DNA of 64,000 nt from assembly GCA_036496805.1 (NCBI GenBank), contig DASXKN010000034.1, positions 76,888 to 140,887 of the forward strand. Direction: 5' to 3'. This document shows positions 17,373-26,619 of the stretch, piece by piece; the stretch's first letter is position 1, and the number at the start of each line of letters is the position of its first letter. Below the pieces are notes generated by a model. That model did not search any database, was not told the origin of the DNA, and saw nothing but the letters and a program-made list of their open reading frames with translations. This DNA is from SZAS-103 sp036496805 (GTDB taxonomy: Bacteria > Pseudomonadota > Gammaproteobacteria > Xanthomonadales > Xanthomonadaceae). The translations under genes were made by a program, and so were the position numbers.

Positions 17373-18716
17373 CTACGGCGGCGGCTCGACCCTCAGGGCG
17401 ATGCTTCCATCGGCCAGCCTCGCGTCGAGCCGCTGGTCGGGGTGGGTCTGCGCGACGCTGCGGACGATCCTGCCATCGGCGTCGTGAAGGATCGCGAAAC
17501 CGCGGCGCAGCGTCGCCAGCGGGCTGACGGCATCGAGCGCGCGCGCAAGGCCGAGCAGGTGCAGGCGGCACTGCTCCACGTGCTCGGCATGCGCGCGCAG
17601 CAAGGCCGTCGCATCGCGGTCGAGGCGTTCGCTATGCAATGGCAGTGCCGCGCGCGGATGCAGCAGGCGCAGGCGCGCGGCGAGGGTCGCGATGCGCTCC
17701 TGTCGCTGGATCAAGGGGCGCGTCGACAGATCCCCCAGCCTGCGTCGCAGGTCCTGCAACCGCGCGGCGCCGCGCTCGAGGCGCGCGTGCGGGCGCAGCG
17801 CCTGCAAACGCAGCCAGGCGCGGTCGGCGCGCTGCGCCGGCGCATCGGTGCGCCGCCGCATCGCCTCGTCGATCCGCGCGCGCTGGCGTCGCAATGCCGC
17901 CAGCAATTCGGCGCGATCCGGCACCAGCAGCTCGGCGGCCGCCGAGGGCGTGGGCGCGCGCACGTCGGCGGCGAAGTCGGCCAGCGTGGTGTCGATCTCG
18001 TGGCCGATCGCCGACATCACCGGCACCTGCGAGGCGACGATGGCGCGCACCAGCGATTCGTCGTTGAAACACCACAGGTCCTCGAGCGAACCGCCCCCGC
18101 GGGTGAGCAGGACCGCGTCGTAGCGCCCGCTCGATGCCGCCCAGCGCAGCGCCTGGACCAGCGTCGCCACCGCCGCCGCGCCCTGCACGGGCGATGGCAC
18201 GATCTCGACGTCCAGCAGCGGGAAACGCCGCCGTAGCACGTGCAGCACGTCGCGGATCGCCGCGCCCGACGGCGAGGTGACCACGCCGAGGCGGCGCACG
18301 AACCGCGGCAACGGCCGCTTGCGCGTCGCATCGAACAGGCCTTCCGCCGCGAGCTTCGCCTTGAGTTCCTCGTAGGCCCTTCGCAGCGCGCCTTCGCCGG
18401 CTTCCTCCATGTGCTCGACGATCAACTGCAGGTCGCCGCGCGCCTCGTACACCGTCAGGCGGCCGCGCACCAGCACCTGCACGCCGTCGCGCGGCGCGAA
18501 GCGCAGGTACTGGCTCTTCGTCCGGAACATCGCGCAACGCAACTGCGCGCGCGCGTCCTTGAGGTTGAAGTAGAGGTGGCCCGACCCGGGTCTGGACACG
18601 CCGCCCAGCTCGCCCTCCACCCACACCATCGGGAAACTGCCTTCCAGCAGGTCGCGCGCCATCGCGCCGAGCTGGCTGGGGGTGAGGATGTTGCGGGCGA
18701 CCGGCGCGATATCCAT
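17373..18716 (-). CDS. xseA: Exodeoxyribonuclease VII large subunit
   Basis: A 447-residue protein. Residues 1-100 form the OB-fold ('LTPSQLGAMARDLLEGSFPMVWVEGEL', 'GHLYFNLKD', 'GVQVLVRGRLTVYEARGDLQ'). The catalytic domain follows, with 'LGVVTSPSGAAIRDVLHVL', 'RGGGSLEDLWCFNDE' and 'SAIGHEIDTTLADFAADVRAPTPSAAAEL', all diagnostic for XseA. A long coiled coil and a C-terminal 'LRRGFAILHD.DGRIV' segment complete it. With the small subunit XseB (not in the window) it degrades single-stranded DNA in both directions. Confidence 0.96.
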   Translation of the reverse strand: MDIAPVARNILTPSQLGAMARDLLEGSFPMVWVEGELGGVSRPGSGHLYFNLKDARAQLRCAMFRTKSQYLRFAPRDGVQVLVRGRLTVYEARGDLQLIVEHMEEAGEGALRRAYEELKAKLAAEGLFDATRKRPLPRFVRRLGVVTSPSGAAIRDVLHVLRRRFPLLDVEIVPSPVQGAAAVATLVQALRWAASSGRYDAVLLTRGGGSLEDLWCFNDESLVRAIVASQVPVMSAIGHEIDTTLADFAADVRAPTPSAAAELLVPDRAELLAALRRQRARIDEAMRRRTDAPAQRADRAWLRLQALRPHARLERGAARLQDLRRRLGDLSTRPLIQRQERIATLAARLRLLHPRAALPLHSERLDRDATALLRAHAEHVEQCRLHLLGLARALDAVSPLATLRRGFAILHDADGRIVRSVAQTHPDQRLDARLADGSIALRVEPPP

Positions 18717-18766
18717 GGGGTCATTGTGGAACGGGAATCGGGAATGGGATTCGGACTGTCCAGGCT

Positions 18767-18906
18767 CCGTTCGTGGTGAGCCTGTCGAACCATGAGTGGA
18801 TCGGCTGGAAGCCCATCTTCAGACCAAGTCCGTCGCAGACTGCGGGTTCGTCGAAAAGCCCATTCGGAACGGTGAGAGTGTGGTTCGACCGGCTCACCAC
18901 GAACGG
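18767..18906. repeat. Inverted pair of a dispersed 26-bp repeat
   Basis: Two copies face each other at 18767-18792 and 18881-18906, 88 bp apart. The first reads CCGTTCGTGGTGAGCC then TGTCGAACCA; the second is its reverse complement with one mismatch. The same unit recurs at 46383-46462. The interval 18717-18961 between xseA and the response regulator holds no gene. It is a repetitive extragenic palindrome of the kind common in Xanthomonadales. Confidence 0.85.
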
Positions 18907-18961
18907 GTACATGGCGCACGGACAACCAGACCGAAGACAAAACTATCTGTGGGACGCAACC

Positions 18962-19369
18962 CTAGTTCCCCACAAGGCTGCCGCGCAGGCCCTGATTGAT
19001 GGCTTCGACCAGCTCGGCGGCGTTCCACGGCTTGGACAGGAACTCGTGCAGGCCGGCATCGCGGCGCGCGCGATCCACCGCCGATTGTTCGGCCTGCCCC
19101 GAGAGCATGATCTTGACGACGGTCGGGAAGCGGTGGTGCGCCTGGACCAGGAACTCGTCGCCCTTCATGCCGGGCATCAACCAGTCCGAAACGATGACCA
19201 GGATGGTGTGTCCCTGCTCGGACAACTCGTCGAGCAGTTCCAGCGCTTCCTCGGCGCTCTCGGCCACCTCGACCACGAAATCGCTGCCGTAGGCGCGACG
19301 CAGCTGGTCCTTGAGGGCGGTCAGGACGATGACCTCGTCGTCGACGCAGAGCAACACTCCCTTTTCCAT
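18962..19369 (-). CDS. Single-domain response regulator
   Basis: A 135-residue REC-only protein: acidic pair CVDDE at residues 8-12, phospho-acceptor Asp about 62 in 'VSDWLMPG', and the conserved Lys in 'FLSKPW'. There is no output domain, so it likely relays phosphate or docks on a partner. Its start codon shares one base with the stop of the histidine kinase upstream (TGATG), which makes it the last gene of a three-gene signalling operon. The 'QAEQSAVDRAR' and 'FLSKPW' segments resemble RpfG/HnoC-type receivers. Confidence 0.93.
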   Translation of the reverse strand: MEKGVLLCVDDEVIVLTALKDQLRRAYGSDFVVEVAESAEEALELLDELSEQGHTILVIVSDWLMPGMKGDEFLVQAHHRFPTVVKIMLSGQAEQSAVDRARRDAGLHEFLSKPWNAAELVEAINQGLRGSLVGN

Positions 19370-21519
19370 CACGCGACTCCTGCGTTGGTGGCGCCGGCAA
19401 TGGGCAGACTGACGGTGAACGTGCTGCCACGGCCGACTTCGCTTTCGACGGTGATGTGGCCGCCGTGTTTCTCGACGATCTTGCGCACGATCTCCAGGCC
19501 AAGGCCAGTGCCTTCGCCCGCCGGCTTGGTCGTGAAGAACGCATCGAAGATCCGCCCGCGCAGTTCCGGTGGAATGCCGCAGCCGGTATCGCCGATCGAC
19601 ACCAGGGCGTTGCCAGCCTCCTGGCGCAGCCCGATGGTCAGGGTACCGGTGCGGCCCATCGCCTGCAGCGCGTTGTGGATGAGGTTGGTCCACACCTGGT
19701 TGATCTCGTCGGGCAGGCAGTGCACGTGCGGCACTTCCTCGAAGTGCCTGACCAGCTCGATGCCCTGCTTGATCTGGTTGTGGTAGATCGTCAGGACCGT
19801 CTCGATGCCTTCGCGCAGGTCGGCCTTGACCCAGACCTGCGCACCGCCGAAGCGCGAGAACGACTTGAGCGCGAAGATGATCTTCGCCACGCGATCGACC
19901 GCGGTGTTGATGTTGTCGGCGTTGGTGGTGATGGTGGCGATGCCGTAGGCGGTCTCGAGGATCAGCTGGTTCGACGGATGCCGGAGCAGGGGCAGCACCT
20001 CGTCGAGGACCTCGTGCGATTGCAGTTGCGACAGCAGGCCGGCGCGATGCCTGGCCTGGTCGATGCCCAGCGCCTCCAGCCGCTCGGTGACCTGGCGCAC
20101 GATCGCCCGTTCCTCGCGCGTGCTGAGCACCGCCCTGGGTGCGCTGGCGCGCGCGATCAGGTCGCTGAAAAGCCGGCGGTGCTCGTCGTCGAGTTCCGCC
20201 AGCAGCTTCGGCAGGCCGACAAGGGAACTGCCGATCGATTCGGAGATGTTGCGGCCGCTGGACTTGATCGCGCCGATCGGCGTGTTGATCTCGTGCGCGA
20301 CGCCGGCGATCAACTGGCCCAGCGAAGCCATCTTTTCCGAATGCACCAGGTGCGCTTCGGCCTGGTGCAGGTCGACCAGCGCCTGCGCGGCTTCGCGGCG
20401 CGCTTTCTCCGCGGCCGCGAACGCATCGGCATTGGCGAGCGCGATCGCGGCGTAGGCCGCGGCCGAACGGAACACCTCGAGGTCACGCTCGTGATAGGCG
20501 TCGGTGGCATGGCTTTGCACCGTCACCACGCCGATGCGCCGGCCATTGGCGATCAGGGGCCTGAAAACGGCGGACAGGATCGGCGCACTCTCGGCGACGT
20601 TCGTGCCGGACGGCGCGTCGAGCAACTGGGCCTCGTTGAACAGCGTCAACTCGCGGTCCTCGCGCAAGGTGAGCACGGCCAGCGAGGTCGGGTGATCGAG
20701 CGGGTAGGACGTGGCGACATCGACGACGCCGTCCTCGACGTAATGGACATAGTCGAGCGAATCGCCGGTGGGCGAAAGCAGGGCCACGCCGAACGCGTCC
20801 ATCGGCAGCAGCGCGGCGCAGTGTTTTTCCATCGTGCGACAGATCGCCAGCACGTCCAGGCTGCCGGTCAGGTCCTTGCCGATGTCGCCGACCAGGCGCA
20901 GGGTCTCGGCCGACCGCGCCAGTTCCGCGTTCGCCTCCTTCAGCGCCTTGTTCGATTGCCAGCGCGCCACCAGCGCGGCGACGTGGCTGGCGACGTAGCT
21001 GAGCAGGTCGAGGTCGGCCTGGGTATAGCTGACGTCCGCGCGGTAACTCTGCACGATGATCAGCCCGTACACCGTGTCCTGGGCGATCAGGGGCGTGCCC
21101 ATCCAGCTATTGAAATCGACCGTGCCGCGCGGCGCGCGGATCTCGCCGCAGTCGACCAGCTCGCGGAATTGGGCATCGTCGAGCAGCCAGGGCTTGCGGC
21201 TGCGGATCACCAGCGAAGAGATGCCTTCGCCGTAGGGGATGTTCTCCTTCACTTCGTTCGGGTCTTCGTCGACCAGGTATTCCTGGCGGATCATCTGCTG
21301 CCCGGCGTCGTAGGTGGCGATGATGAAGTTGCGCGCGTCCATCAACCGACTGACGATCTCGTGCAGGCGCGCGTAGTGCTCGTGCTCCGGGCTGTCGGCT
21401 GCCGACAGCGCGGCGATTTCGTACAGGGCGCGCTGGAGGTCGTCGCCGCTCTTGCGGTCGGCCAGTTCGGCTTCCACCACGGCCAGGCGCCTGGCGAGCT
21501 GGACGGACGAATCGTTCAT
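19369..21519 (-). CDS. GAF-GAF sensor histidine kinase
   Basis: A 716-residue soluble kinase. GAF module 1 covers about 25-190 ('LMDARNFIIATYD', 'SWMGTPLIAQD') and GAF module 2 about 205-375. A short coiled coil and the phospho-acceptor box 'GVAHEINTPIGAIKS' (His about 409) follow. The catalytic ATPase domain has N-box 'NQVWTNLIHNALQAMG', G1 'DTGCGIPPE', F-box 'FDAFFTTKPAGEGTGLGLEIV' and G3. About 120 residues between the H-box and the N-box are longer than usual. It overlaps its neighbours by 1 nt on each side. The GAF modules probably sense a small molecule; no membrane segment is seen. Confidence 0.93.
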   Translation of the reverse strand: MNDSSVQLARRLAVVEAELADRKSGDDLQRALYEIAALSAADSPEHEHYARLHEIVSRLMDARNFIIATYDAGQQMIRQEYLVDEDPNEVKENIPYGEGISSLVIRSRKPWLLDDAQFRELVDCGEIRAPRGTVDFNSWMGTPLIAQDTVYGLIIVQSYRADVSYTQADLDLLSYVASHVAALVARWQSNKALKEANAELARSAETLRLVGDIGKDLTGSLDVLAICRTMEKHCAALLPMDAFGVALLSPTGDSLDYVHYVEDGVVDVATSYPLDHPTSLAVLTLREDRELTLFNEAQLLDAPSGTNVAESAPILSAVFRPLIANGRRIGVVTVQSHATDAYHERDLEVFRSAAAYAAIALANADAFAAAEKARREAAQALVDLHQAEAHLVHSEKMASLGQLIAGVAHEINTPIGAIKSSGRNISESIGSSLVGLPKLLAELDDEHRRLFSDLIARASAPRAVLSTREERAIVRQVTERLEALGIDQARHRAGLLSQLQSHEVLDEVLPLLRHPSNQLILETAYGIATITTNADNINTAVDRVAKIIFALKSFSRFGGAQVWVKADLREGIETVLTIYHNQIKQGIELVRHFEEVPHVHCLPDEINQVWTNLIHNALQAMGRTGTLTIGLRQEAGNALVSIGDTGCGIPPELRGRIFDAFFTTKPAGEGTGLGLEIVRKIVEKHGGHITVESEVGRGSTFTVSLPIAGATNAGVA

Positions 21520-22514
21520 CACGCCGACTCCACCCGGTTGCGGCCGGCGGCTTTCGCCTGGTACAGCGCGGTGTCGGCCCGCGCCAGCAGCCTGGCGGCG
21601 TCGTCGTTCTCGTGGCAGGTCGCCGCACCGAAGCTCGCGGTGACCGAGCCGACCCCGGCGAATGAATGGCCCGCGATCGCTTCGCGGAGCTTTTCCGCGG
21701 TGGACAAGGTTCCCGCCAGCCCCTGGTGACGGCACACCATCACGAATTCCTCGCCGCCGAAGCGGGCCAGCGAGTCCGCCTCGCGCGTGCATTCGCGCAT
21801 GATGTGCGCCATGTCCGACAGCACGGTATCCCCCACGCCGTGTCCGTGGGTGTCGTTGACGCGCTTGAAATGGTCGATGTCGATGAGGATGACCGAGAAG
21901 TTGATCGCGTAGCGCCGGCTGCGGATCAGTTCCTCGTCGAGGATCTGGTCGAGCTTGCGGCGGTTGAACAGGCCGGTCAGCCGGTCTGTGACCGACAACA
22001 CCTCGAGCTCGCGGTTCTTCTCCTGCAGCTCCTGCGTGCGCGCCTGGACGATGCTCTCGAGCTCGGCGTTCATCCGCTTGAGTTCCTCGTTCTGGCGGAT
22101 CAGGTCGCGCTCCTGGAAATAGGAACGGATCGCGCCGCGGATGGTCAGGACGATGTCGTCGTTGATGAAGGGCTTTTCGAGGAACCGGTACAGGTTGGCG
22201 TCGTTGATCGCGCGCTTGACGCCGCTCAGGTCGCTCTGGCCGGTGAGCAGGATCTTGACCGTGTTCGGGCTTTCCTCGTGCATCCGCACCAGCAGCTCGT
22301 CGCCGCGCAGCCCGGGCATCATGAAATCGGAGATGATCAGGCCCAGTTCCTTCCCCTGCGCGCGCAGGTCGGCGACGATCTCCAGCGCCTCGTCGCCGCT
22401 TTCGGCGAACTCCACTTGCACTTCCGAGCCGAAATGGTGCGACAACACGCTGCGCAGCGCGTTCAGGACCGTGGAGTCGTCGTCCACGCACAGGATGATG
22501 CCGCCTTGATCCAT
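21519..22514 (-). CDS. Response regulator with diguanylate cyclase output (REC-GGDEF)
   Basis: A 331-residue protein. The REC domain (1-125) has CVDDD, phospho-acceptor Asp 63 in 'ISDFMMPG' and Lys in 'FLEKPF'. A coiled-coil linker (about 130-165) leads to a GGDEF domain with 'DIDHFKRVNDTHGHGVGD' and ARFGGEEF. An intact READ inhibition site lies five residues before GGEEF. Phosphorylation probably drives dimerisation and c-di-GMP synthesis, as in PleD/WspR. It is the first gene of the operon; the kinase follows with a 1-nt TGATG overlap and is its likely partner. Confidence 0.93.
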   Translation of the reverse strand: MDQGGIILCVDDDSTVLNALRSVLSHHFGSEVQVEFAESGDEALEIVADLRAQGKELGLIISDFMMPGLRGDELLVRMHEESPNTVKILLTGQSDLSGVKRAINDANLYRFLEKPFINDDIVLTIRGAIRSYFQERDLIRQNEELKRMNAELESIVQARTQELQEKNRELEVLSVTDRLTGLFNRRKLDQILDEELIRSRRYAINFSVILIDIDHFKRVNDTHGHGVGDTVLSDMAHIMRECTREADSLARFGGEEFVMVCRHQGLAGTLSTAEKLREAIAGHSFAGVGSVTASFGAATCHENDDAARLLARADTALYQAKAAGRNRVESA

Positions 22515-22775
22515 GTGACCTCGCCTCGACGGGTGTCCTGCGGATACTAGAGCAGGATGACGTACCGGTAGAACAGGAGTTGGCCTTCATTCTGGCCAAC
22601 CGCGCAGGACGGAACCTTGACGTGAAGCGCATTGTGGGCGGCTGGTGCCCTGACATCCACACGATCAACAGCGAGTCATCGCCGGATGTCCGTTCCTGAA
22701 CATTCGGGTCATGGAATACCTCAAGGCGACGAAGAAGCGTTCCCGACCCGAGGCGGCAGGGACGGAATCCTTGCG

Positions 22776-24041
22776 TCAGTTTTTTTCGATCTGCAAGACC
22801 AGCGATTCGCTCTCCGCCGAGCCCTGGTGGCTCAATGTTGCCACGAATGCCTTGCGCTTCCAGACCATCGGCAATCCATTCGAACTCTTCGACGCCCCCC
22901 AGGACTTGTTCAAGGTATCCAGCAGCTGGTGTTCGTACAGCGCGGAAGGATCCGGGGGGCTGAAAACGGATATTTTCGAAACCACGCCAACCGCCTGGGG
23001 CATATCGAATTCCATGACCATCGGCGAGTGCGCGGTGGCGGCCCGTTCGAGGTGGCTTGCATCGGGAAAAAGCTGCTCGACGAACCCGTTCTTCTCGACG
23101 GCGTCGGAAAACCCGAGGCCCAGGTCGTTCGCCGCACTGACCCAGGCGCCGAACGGCTGTTCCGCATGCGCACTGGCCTTGGCGTGGAAGTAATTCTCGA
23201 AAGCGGCCATCCTGCCCGATTCCGCCAGCGGAATCCTGCAGCTTTCTTCCTCCAGGTCGACTTGATCCAGCAATTTCAACTCCGCCTCTTCCTGCGACGT
23301 GAAGTCCCTGCCGGACTTGCGCGAAAGGCGGTTGCGAAGCAGGTCGAGTCTCGTCCTGTCGCCCTGGGACATGCGCGAGCACCTGGCGACCAGCCACTCG
23401 TGCCGGGCCGGCAGGTCGCCCGAGAAATACGTCTTCACCGTTGCCTCGTCCAGCACGAACCGGTCGTCCGAAGGCGTCGCGAGAACCCGCTCCTGGATCT
23501 GCGCGGGAACCCCCATCTCCGACATGTAGGACCTGGCGTTGGCCTGGAGCGCGGCGAACCTGACCTGCGCCTGCGCTTCGGAAAGCTCGCTGAAGCTCTT
23601 TCGATCGACATAGGGCCGGTGGACGATGAGGTACGAACCGCCGCGCCACACGCCGCCGATGTGCATCATGAAACCGGCGCTCGCGGCAATGCAGTGGGCA
23701 GGGTCCAGCGGACGGGCGACTTTCGAGTCGCACTGGGGCTTTCCGAACCTGTTCTGCGTCGGCACCATCGAGGCCAGTTCCAATGCCCGCATCGCACGGC
23801 CGATGTTCATTGCCTCGTCGAAATCGCCGCCTGGCGAGAAGATCCAGACCGTGCTGATTTGCCCCTGGTTCGCCTTGATGGCATCGAGGAACTTCTGGAA
23901 GTCGCCCGATTCGATTTCCCCCTCGATCACGAGTTGCCGATCGGTTCCGGAAGTCACCTCGCGGAAATCGGCCGATGACGCCATCCCGGGAAGGGTCGCC
24001 AGGGCTGCAACTGCGACGAAGCTTGCAATCTTCGCTTTCAT
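22776..24041 (-). CDS. Periplasmic ClpP-like (COG3904-type) protein
   Basis: A 421-residue exported protein: signal peptide to about residue 24 (ending 'GMASSA'). A ClpP/crotonase-like segment follows, with 'VIEGEIESGDFQKFLDAI', 'TVWIFSPGGDFDEAMNIGRAMRAL' and 'CIAASAGFMMHIGG', where the Ser of AASAGF sits at the nucleophile position, then 'SYLIVHRPYVD' with a His. The second half (220-421) is unlike anything I recognise. The resemblance suggests a periplasmic serine hydrolase or a dead relative. It stands alone, with 260 bp before the GGDEF regulator gene and a divergent transglutaminase-like gene 230 bp away. Confidence 0.7.
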   Translation of the reverse strand: MKAKIASFVAVAALATLPGMASSADFREVTSGTDRQLVIEGEIESGDFQKFLDAIKANQGQISTVWIFSPGGDFDEAMNIGRAMRALELASMVPTQNRFGKPQCDSKVARPLDPAHCIAASAGFMMHIGGVWRGGSYLIVHRPYVDRKSFSELSEAQAQVRFAALQANARSYMSEMGVPAQIQERVLATPSDDRFVLDEATVKTYFSGDLPARHEWLVARCSRMSQGDRTRLDLLRNRLSRKSGRDFTSQEEAELKLLDQVDLEEESCRIPLAESGRMAAFENYFHAKASAHAEQPFGAWVSAANDLGLGFSDAVEKNGFVEQLFPDASHLERAATAHSPMVMEFDMPQAVGVVSKISVFSPPDPSALYEHQLLDTLNKSWGASKSSNGLPMVWKRKAFVATLSHQGSAESESLVLQIEKN

Positions 24042-24271
24042 TTCGGCATCCGGCAGGACAGGTGAAGCCTTGCATTCACAGGCGAAAGCCTGTCAGGTCC
24101 TGCAATCGCAGACAAGATGGATCGCGGAGATCGACGAACGAAGGGCGGCACCGAAGTCTCGCCGGCTTGCTGCCGCAAGCTGTTGAAGCGACGTGCAACC
24201 CCTTCTTGTGCGTCGATTCGTTGATGGCATGCACCCGATCCTGGCGTACGCTTGTTCCCATGGAGGCGCTG

Positions 24272-25183
24272 ATGAAGCCTGGTCACCTCGTTGCCGCGCT
24301 GGGCATGAGCCTGCTCCTGTCAGGATTCGCCGATCCGGCTCCGCGCCTGGAGGCGAACGACGGAGCGCCCGATACGGGCCAGCCGGCTTCCGTGCGGCCC
24401 GCATCGCCCGCCACCTCCAGCGATTCGCCGGACACCGGCCCGATGACGGCGCGGGATGCGGTCCGCGCGGCGTCGGTGGCATCGCCCTACCGGATCTCCG
24501 AGCAGGCCGCGAAGGGGACGATCCGATACCGGATCGAGATGCACGACGGTGTTCCCTGGCCATGGCCGGAGACGGGCGAGCAGCACGTCGAACAGGACGG
24601 CAGCGCGGTTGTCCTGACGGTCTGCACGACCTGCGGCCAGGAGGCGCCGCCGACGGCTTCCGGGTTGCAGCGCGATCTTCAACCCAACCACTGGGCGGAC
24701 AGCAACGATCGCGTCATCCGCCAGTTTGCAGGCTACGGCCGCGCCGGCAACGTCGACCGCACCATGCGCCAGCTCGTGGACGAGGTGCAGAAGCGCATCG
24801 ACGGACCGGTCTACTTCGGCCGGTACCGGACGTCGCGTGAGGCCTACGAGGACCGGGAGGGCGATTGCGTGGAGTCGGCGCTGCTGCTCGCGGCGGGCGC
24901 GAAGGCCCGCCACATCCCCGTCCGGGTGGCGTTCGGAATGGCATACGCCAGCCGTTTCCTTGGACAGAAGCGGATGTTCGGACCGCACATGTGGGTGCAG
25001 GCCTGGGACGGCAGGCGCTGGACGAGCTACGACGCGGGGCTGGGCGAATTCGATTCCACCCATATCGTGCTGGCGCTGGGCGATGGTCGACCCGATGGGG
25101 TGGCGCAGGTATTCGCCAAGCTGCGTGACGTGCGGATCGTGAGTGCCGAAGGCGTGCTGCCTGCCCTTGCGGCCGGACCTTGA
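24272..25183 (+). CDS. Exported transglutaminase-like protein
   Basis: A 303-residue protein with a signal-like N-terminus (residues 1-25). A transglutaminase-core fold lies about 185-280: catalytic Cys in 'DREGDCVESALLLAAGAKA', His in 'MFGPHMWVQAWDG' and Asp in 'SYDAGLGEFD', the Cys-His-Asp order of papain-like transglutaminases. Its bacterial relatives are mostly cysteine proteases or peptidases. ATG 24272 is chosen because GGAGG lies 5 nt upstream; an upstream in-frame ATG at 24260 lacks such a site. Single gene. Confidence 0.83.
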   Translation: MKPGHLVAALGMSLLLSGFADPAPRLEANDGAPDTGQPASVRPASPATSSDSPDTGPMTARDAVRAASVASPYRISEQAAKGTIRYRIEMHDGVPWPWPETGEQHVEQDGSAVVLTVCTTCGQEAPPTASGLQRDLQPNHWADSNDRVIRQFAGYGRAGNVDRTMRQLVDEVQKRIDGPVYFGRYRTSREAYEDREGDCVESALLLAAGAKARHIPVRVAFGMAYASRFLGQKRMFGPHMWVQAWDGRRWTSYDAGLGEFDSTHIVLALGDGRPDGVAQVFAKLRDVRIVSAEGVLPALAAGP

Positions 25184-25320
25184 TCTGCCTGTGGATGCAG
25201 GAAGTGCGTGTGCGAGTCCGATAGTGGAGGCGAGGGCAGAGGGTTCGAGGCGAAAGGTCTCGCTCCTCCATCCTCACAACGAGCGGCGAGATTTGCCGCG
25301 CAAATGGAGAAAGCTTCAGC

Positions 25321-25346
25321 GGCCGGCTGTTTCGCAACAGCCGGCC
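25321..25346. terminator. Bidirectional stem-loop between convergent genes
   Basis: A perfect 11-bp stem (GGCCGGCTGTT / AACAGCCGGCC) with TCGC loop between the ends of the transglutaminase-like gene (25183) and the small secreted protein (25367). No T-run follows on either side, so intrinsic termination is plausible but not certain. Confidence 0.55.
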
Positions 25347-25366
25347 ATGCAACCTGCAGCCAGGGT

Positions 25367-25699
25367 TCAGCGCTTGGGGGTGCCGGAATCGCGCGTCATC
25401 GGAAGCTCGGGAGCCGACTTGTCGTCGTCGGTCCATTGCGCGTCGCCAGGACCCAGGTGGGCACCGCCGAACACGGTGATCGTGTCGAGGGTCGTTGCGT
25501 CGCAGTCCCGGTGGATATGCGTACCGGTTATCGGGTCTGTCTTGGGTCCGTTGCAGGCCGCATCGTGCTGTGGCGCGGGCGTGGCGGCGGCCGGAGGGTC
25601 GGCTGCAAACGCGGGACTCGACATCGACAACGCCGTCGCGGCAGCAACGACGGCAGAGGCGAGCAGGCGGCGCGAGTCAATCTTCGAATGTTCGTACAT
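25367..25699 (-). CDS. Small secreted hypothetical protein
   Basis: A 110-residue protein with a clear signal peptide (MYEHSKIDSRRLLAS..., cleavage after 'SPAFA' near residue 33). The mature part is polar and rich in Pro, Asp and Thr, with two cysteines and 'DPITGTHIHRDCDATTLDTI'. The start at 25699 is preferred because GGAG lies 7 nt upstream; an in-frame extension to 25774 lacks support. I do not recognise the family. The TGTHIHRDCD-like segment resembles short exported proteins frequent in Xanthomonadales. Confidence 0.7.
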   Translation of the reverse strand: MYEHSKIDSRRLLASAVVAAATALSMSSPAFAADPPAAATPAPQHDAACNGPKTDPITGTHIHRDCDATTLDTITVFGGAHLGPGDAQWTDDDKSAPELPMTRDSGTPKR

Positions 25700-25923
25700 G
25701 GCGATCTCCAAGTGGGTCGGCTTCGGTGAGCCGGGGTCGGTTGGTTCGCGCTTCATCGCAATCCCCCTGTCCATGCCGCGGGATCACAACCCCATGACGT
25801 GCGAACCACGACGGTGAACGATGGTCCGCGAGGAAAGGGGTTAACGCGGCACGGCCTGTCGGAGAGGCTTGATCTCCATGGTACTCGCATGGCGCGATCA
25901 GGCGAACGCGCATGCCTTCACGG

Positions 25924-26619
25924 TCAGGGACCTGTTGCCGGCTTCGGGCTGGCGGCATCCGGAAGCTGTGCTTCGGTGGCCAGCAAATGGATGTTGTCGA
26001 AACGGTGTGCGTTCTCAAGCGTCACGCCCTTTTTCCCTCCCAGCCAGGCGTACACGGCGTCGATCTTGTCCGGCGCCGACAGGCTCAATTGTCCATGCGA
26101 CGAACGCACCACGAGCTCGTCGATGTGACCGCCGGACACGCTGAACTGGGTGCCGTCGCAACCGCAATCATCGTCGGCGTGCTTCGGGCGATCGGCAGGG
26201 TCGCGCAAGTCCAGCCGGGCTATGTCGCCCTCCCATGTGACGGACCCCGACGAGGTCACCTGCATCGACTGCAGGCGTTCGCTGGTGACGATCCTGGCGT
26301 ATTGCGCATCGATCGCTCGTACGCTCGGGGGAATGCCGAGCTCGACATCGAGATATCTCTCGGAGCTCGTCGTGATCACCATGCGGCTGCCGGTGCGCCG
26401 AACATCCAATGGCCTGTCCAGCTCATCGGTATAGCTGGCATACGGGGGACGATTTGACGAAATCCGGATTTGCGACATGTTCCCTCGGAATTCGAGCGTG
26501 TCTATTCCGGCGAAATCCAGCGGCACGGTTTTCTGGAGGGAATCGAACGGACTGGCGGTAGCGAGCGCCAGAAGCAGCAGACCCAGCGCGGAGCCGGCCA
26601 CCCAGGGAGCGGATTTCAT
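25924..26619 (-). CDS. Exported beta-rich protein in an ABC transporter operon
   Basis: A 231-residue protein with an N-terminal signal or anchor (residues 1-22). It is rich in short beta strands: 'DTLEFRGNMSQIRISS', 'RLQSMQVTSSGSVTW', 'HIDELVVRSSHGQLSLSAPDKID'. The pattern resembles the DUF2807/DUF4097 'GIN' beta-helix proteins. A CGCDG cluster sits in the middle. Its start overlaps the ABC permease stop by 4 nt, so it probably works outside the membrane with that transporter. The function is unknown. Confidence 0.75.
   Translation of the reverse strand: MKSAPWVAGSALGLLLLALATASPFDSLQKTVPLDFAGIDTLEFRGNMSQIRISSNRPPYASYTDELDRPLDVRRTGSRMVITTSSERYLDVELGIPPSVRAIDAQYARIVTSERLQSMQVTSSGSVTWEGDIARLDLRDPADRPKHADDDCGCDGTQFSVSGGHIDELVVRSSHGQLSLSAPDKIDAVYAWLGGKKGVTLENAHRFDNIHLLATEAQLPDAASPKPATGP

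Noticed and set aside
22579..22600. GTTGGCC...GGCCAAC stem upstream of the REC-GGDEF operon as an operator
   Set aside because: Only a 7-bp stem with an 8-bp loop in G+C-rich DNA; too weak to claim without conservation data.
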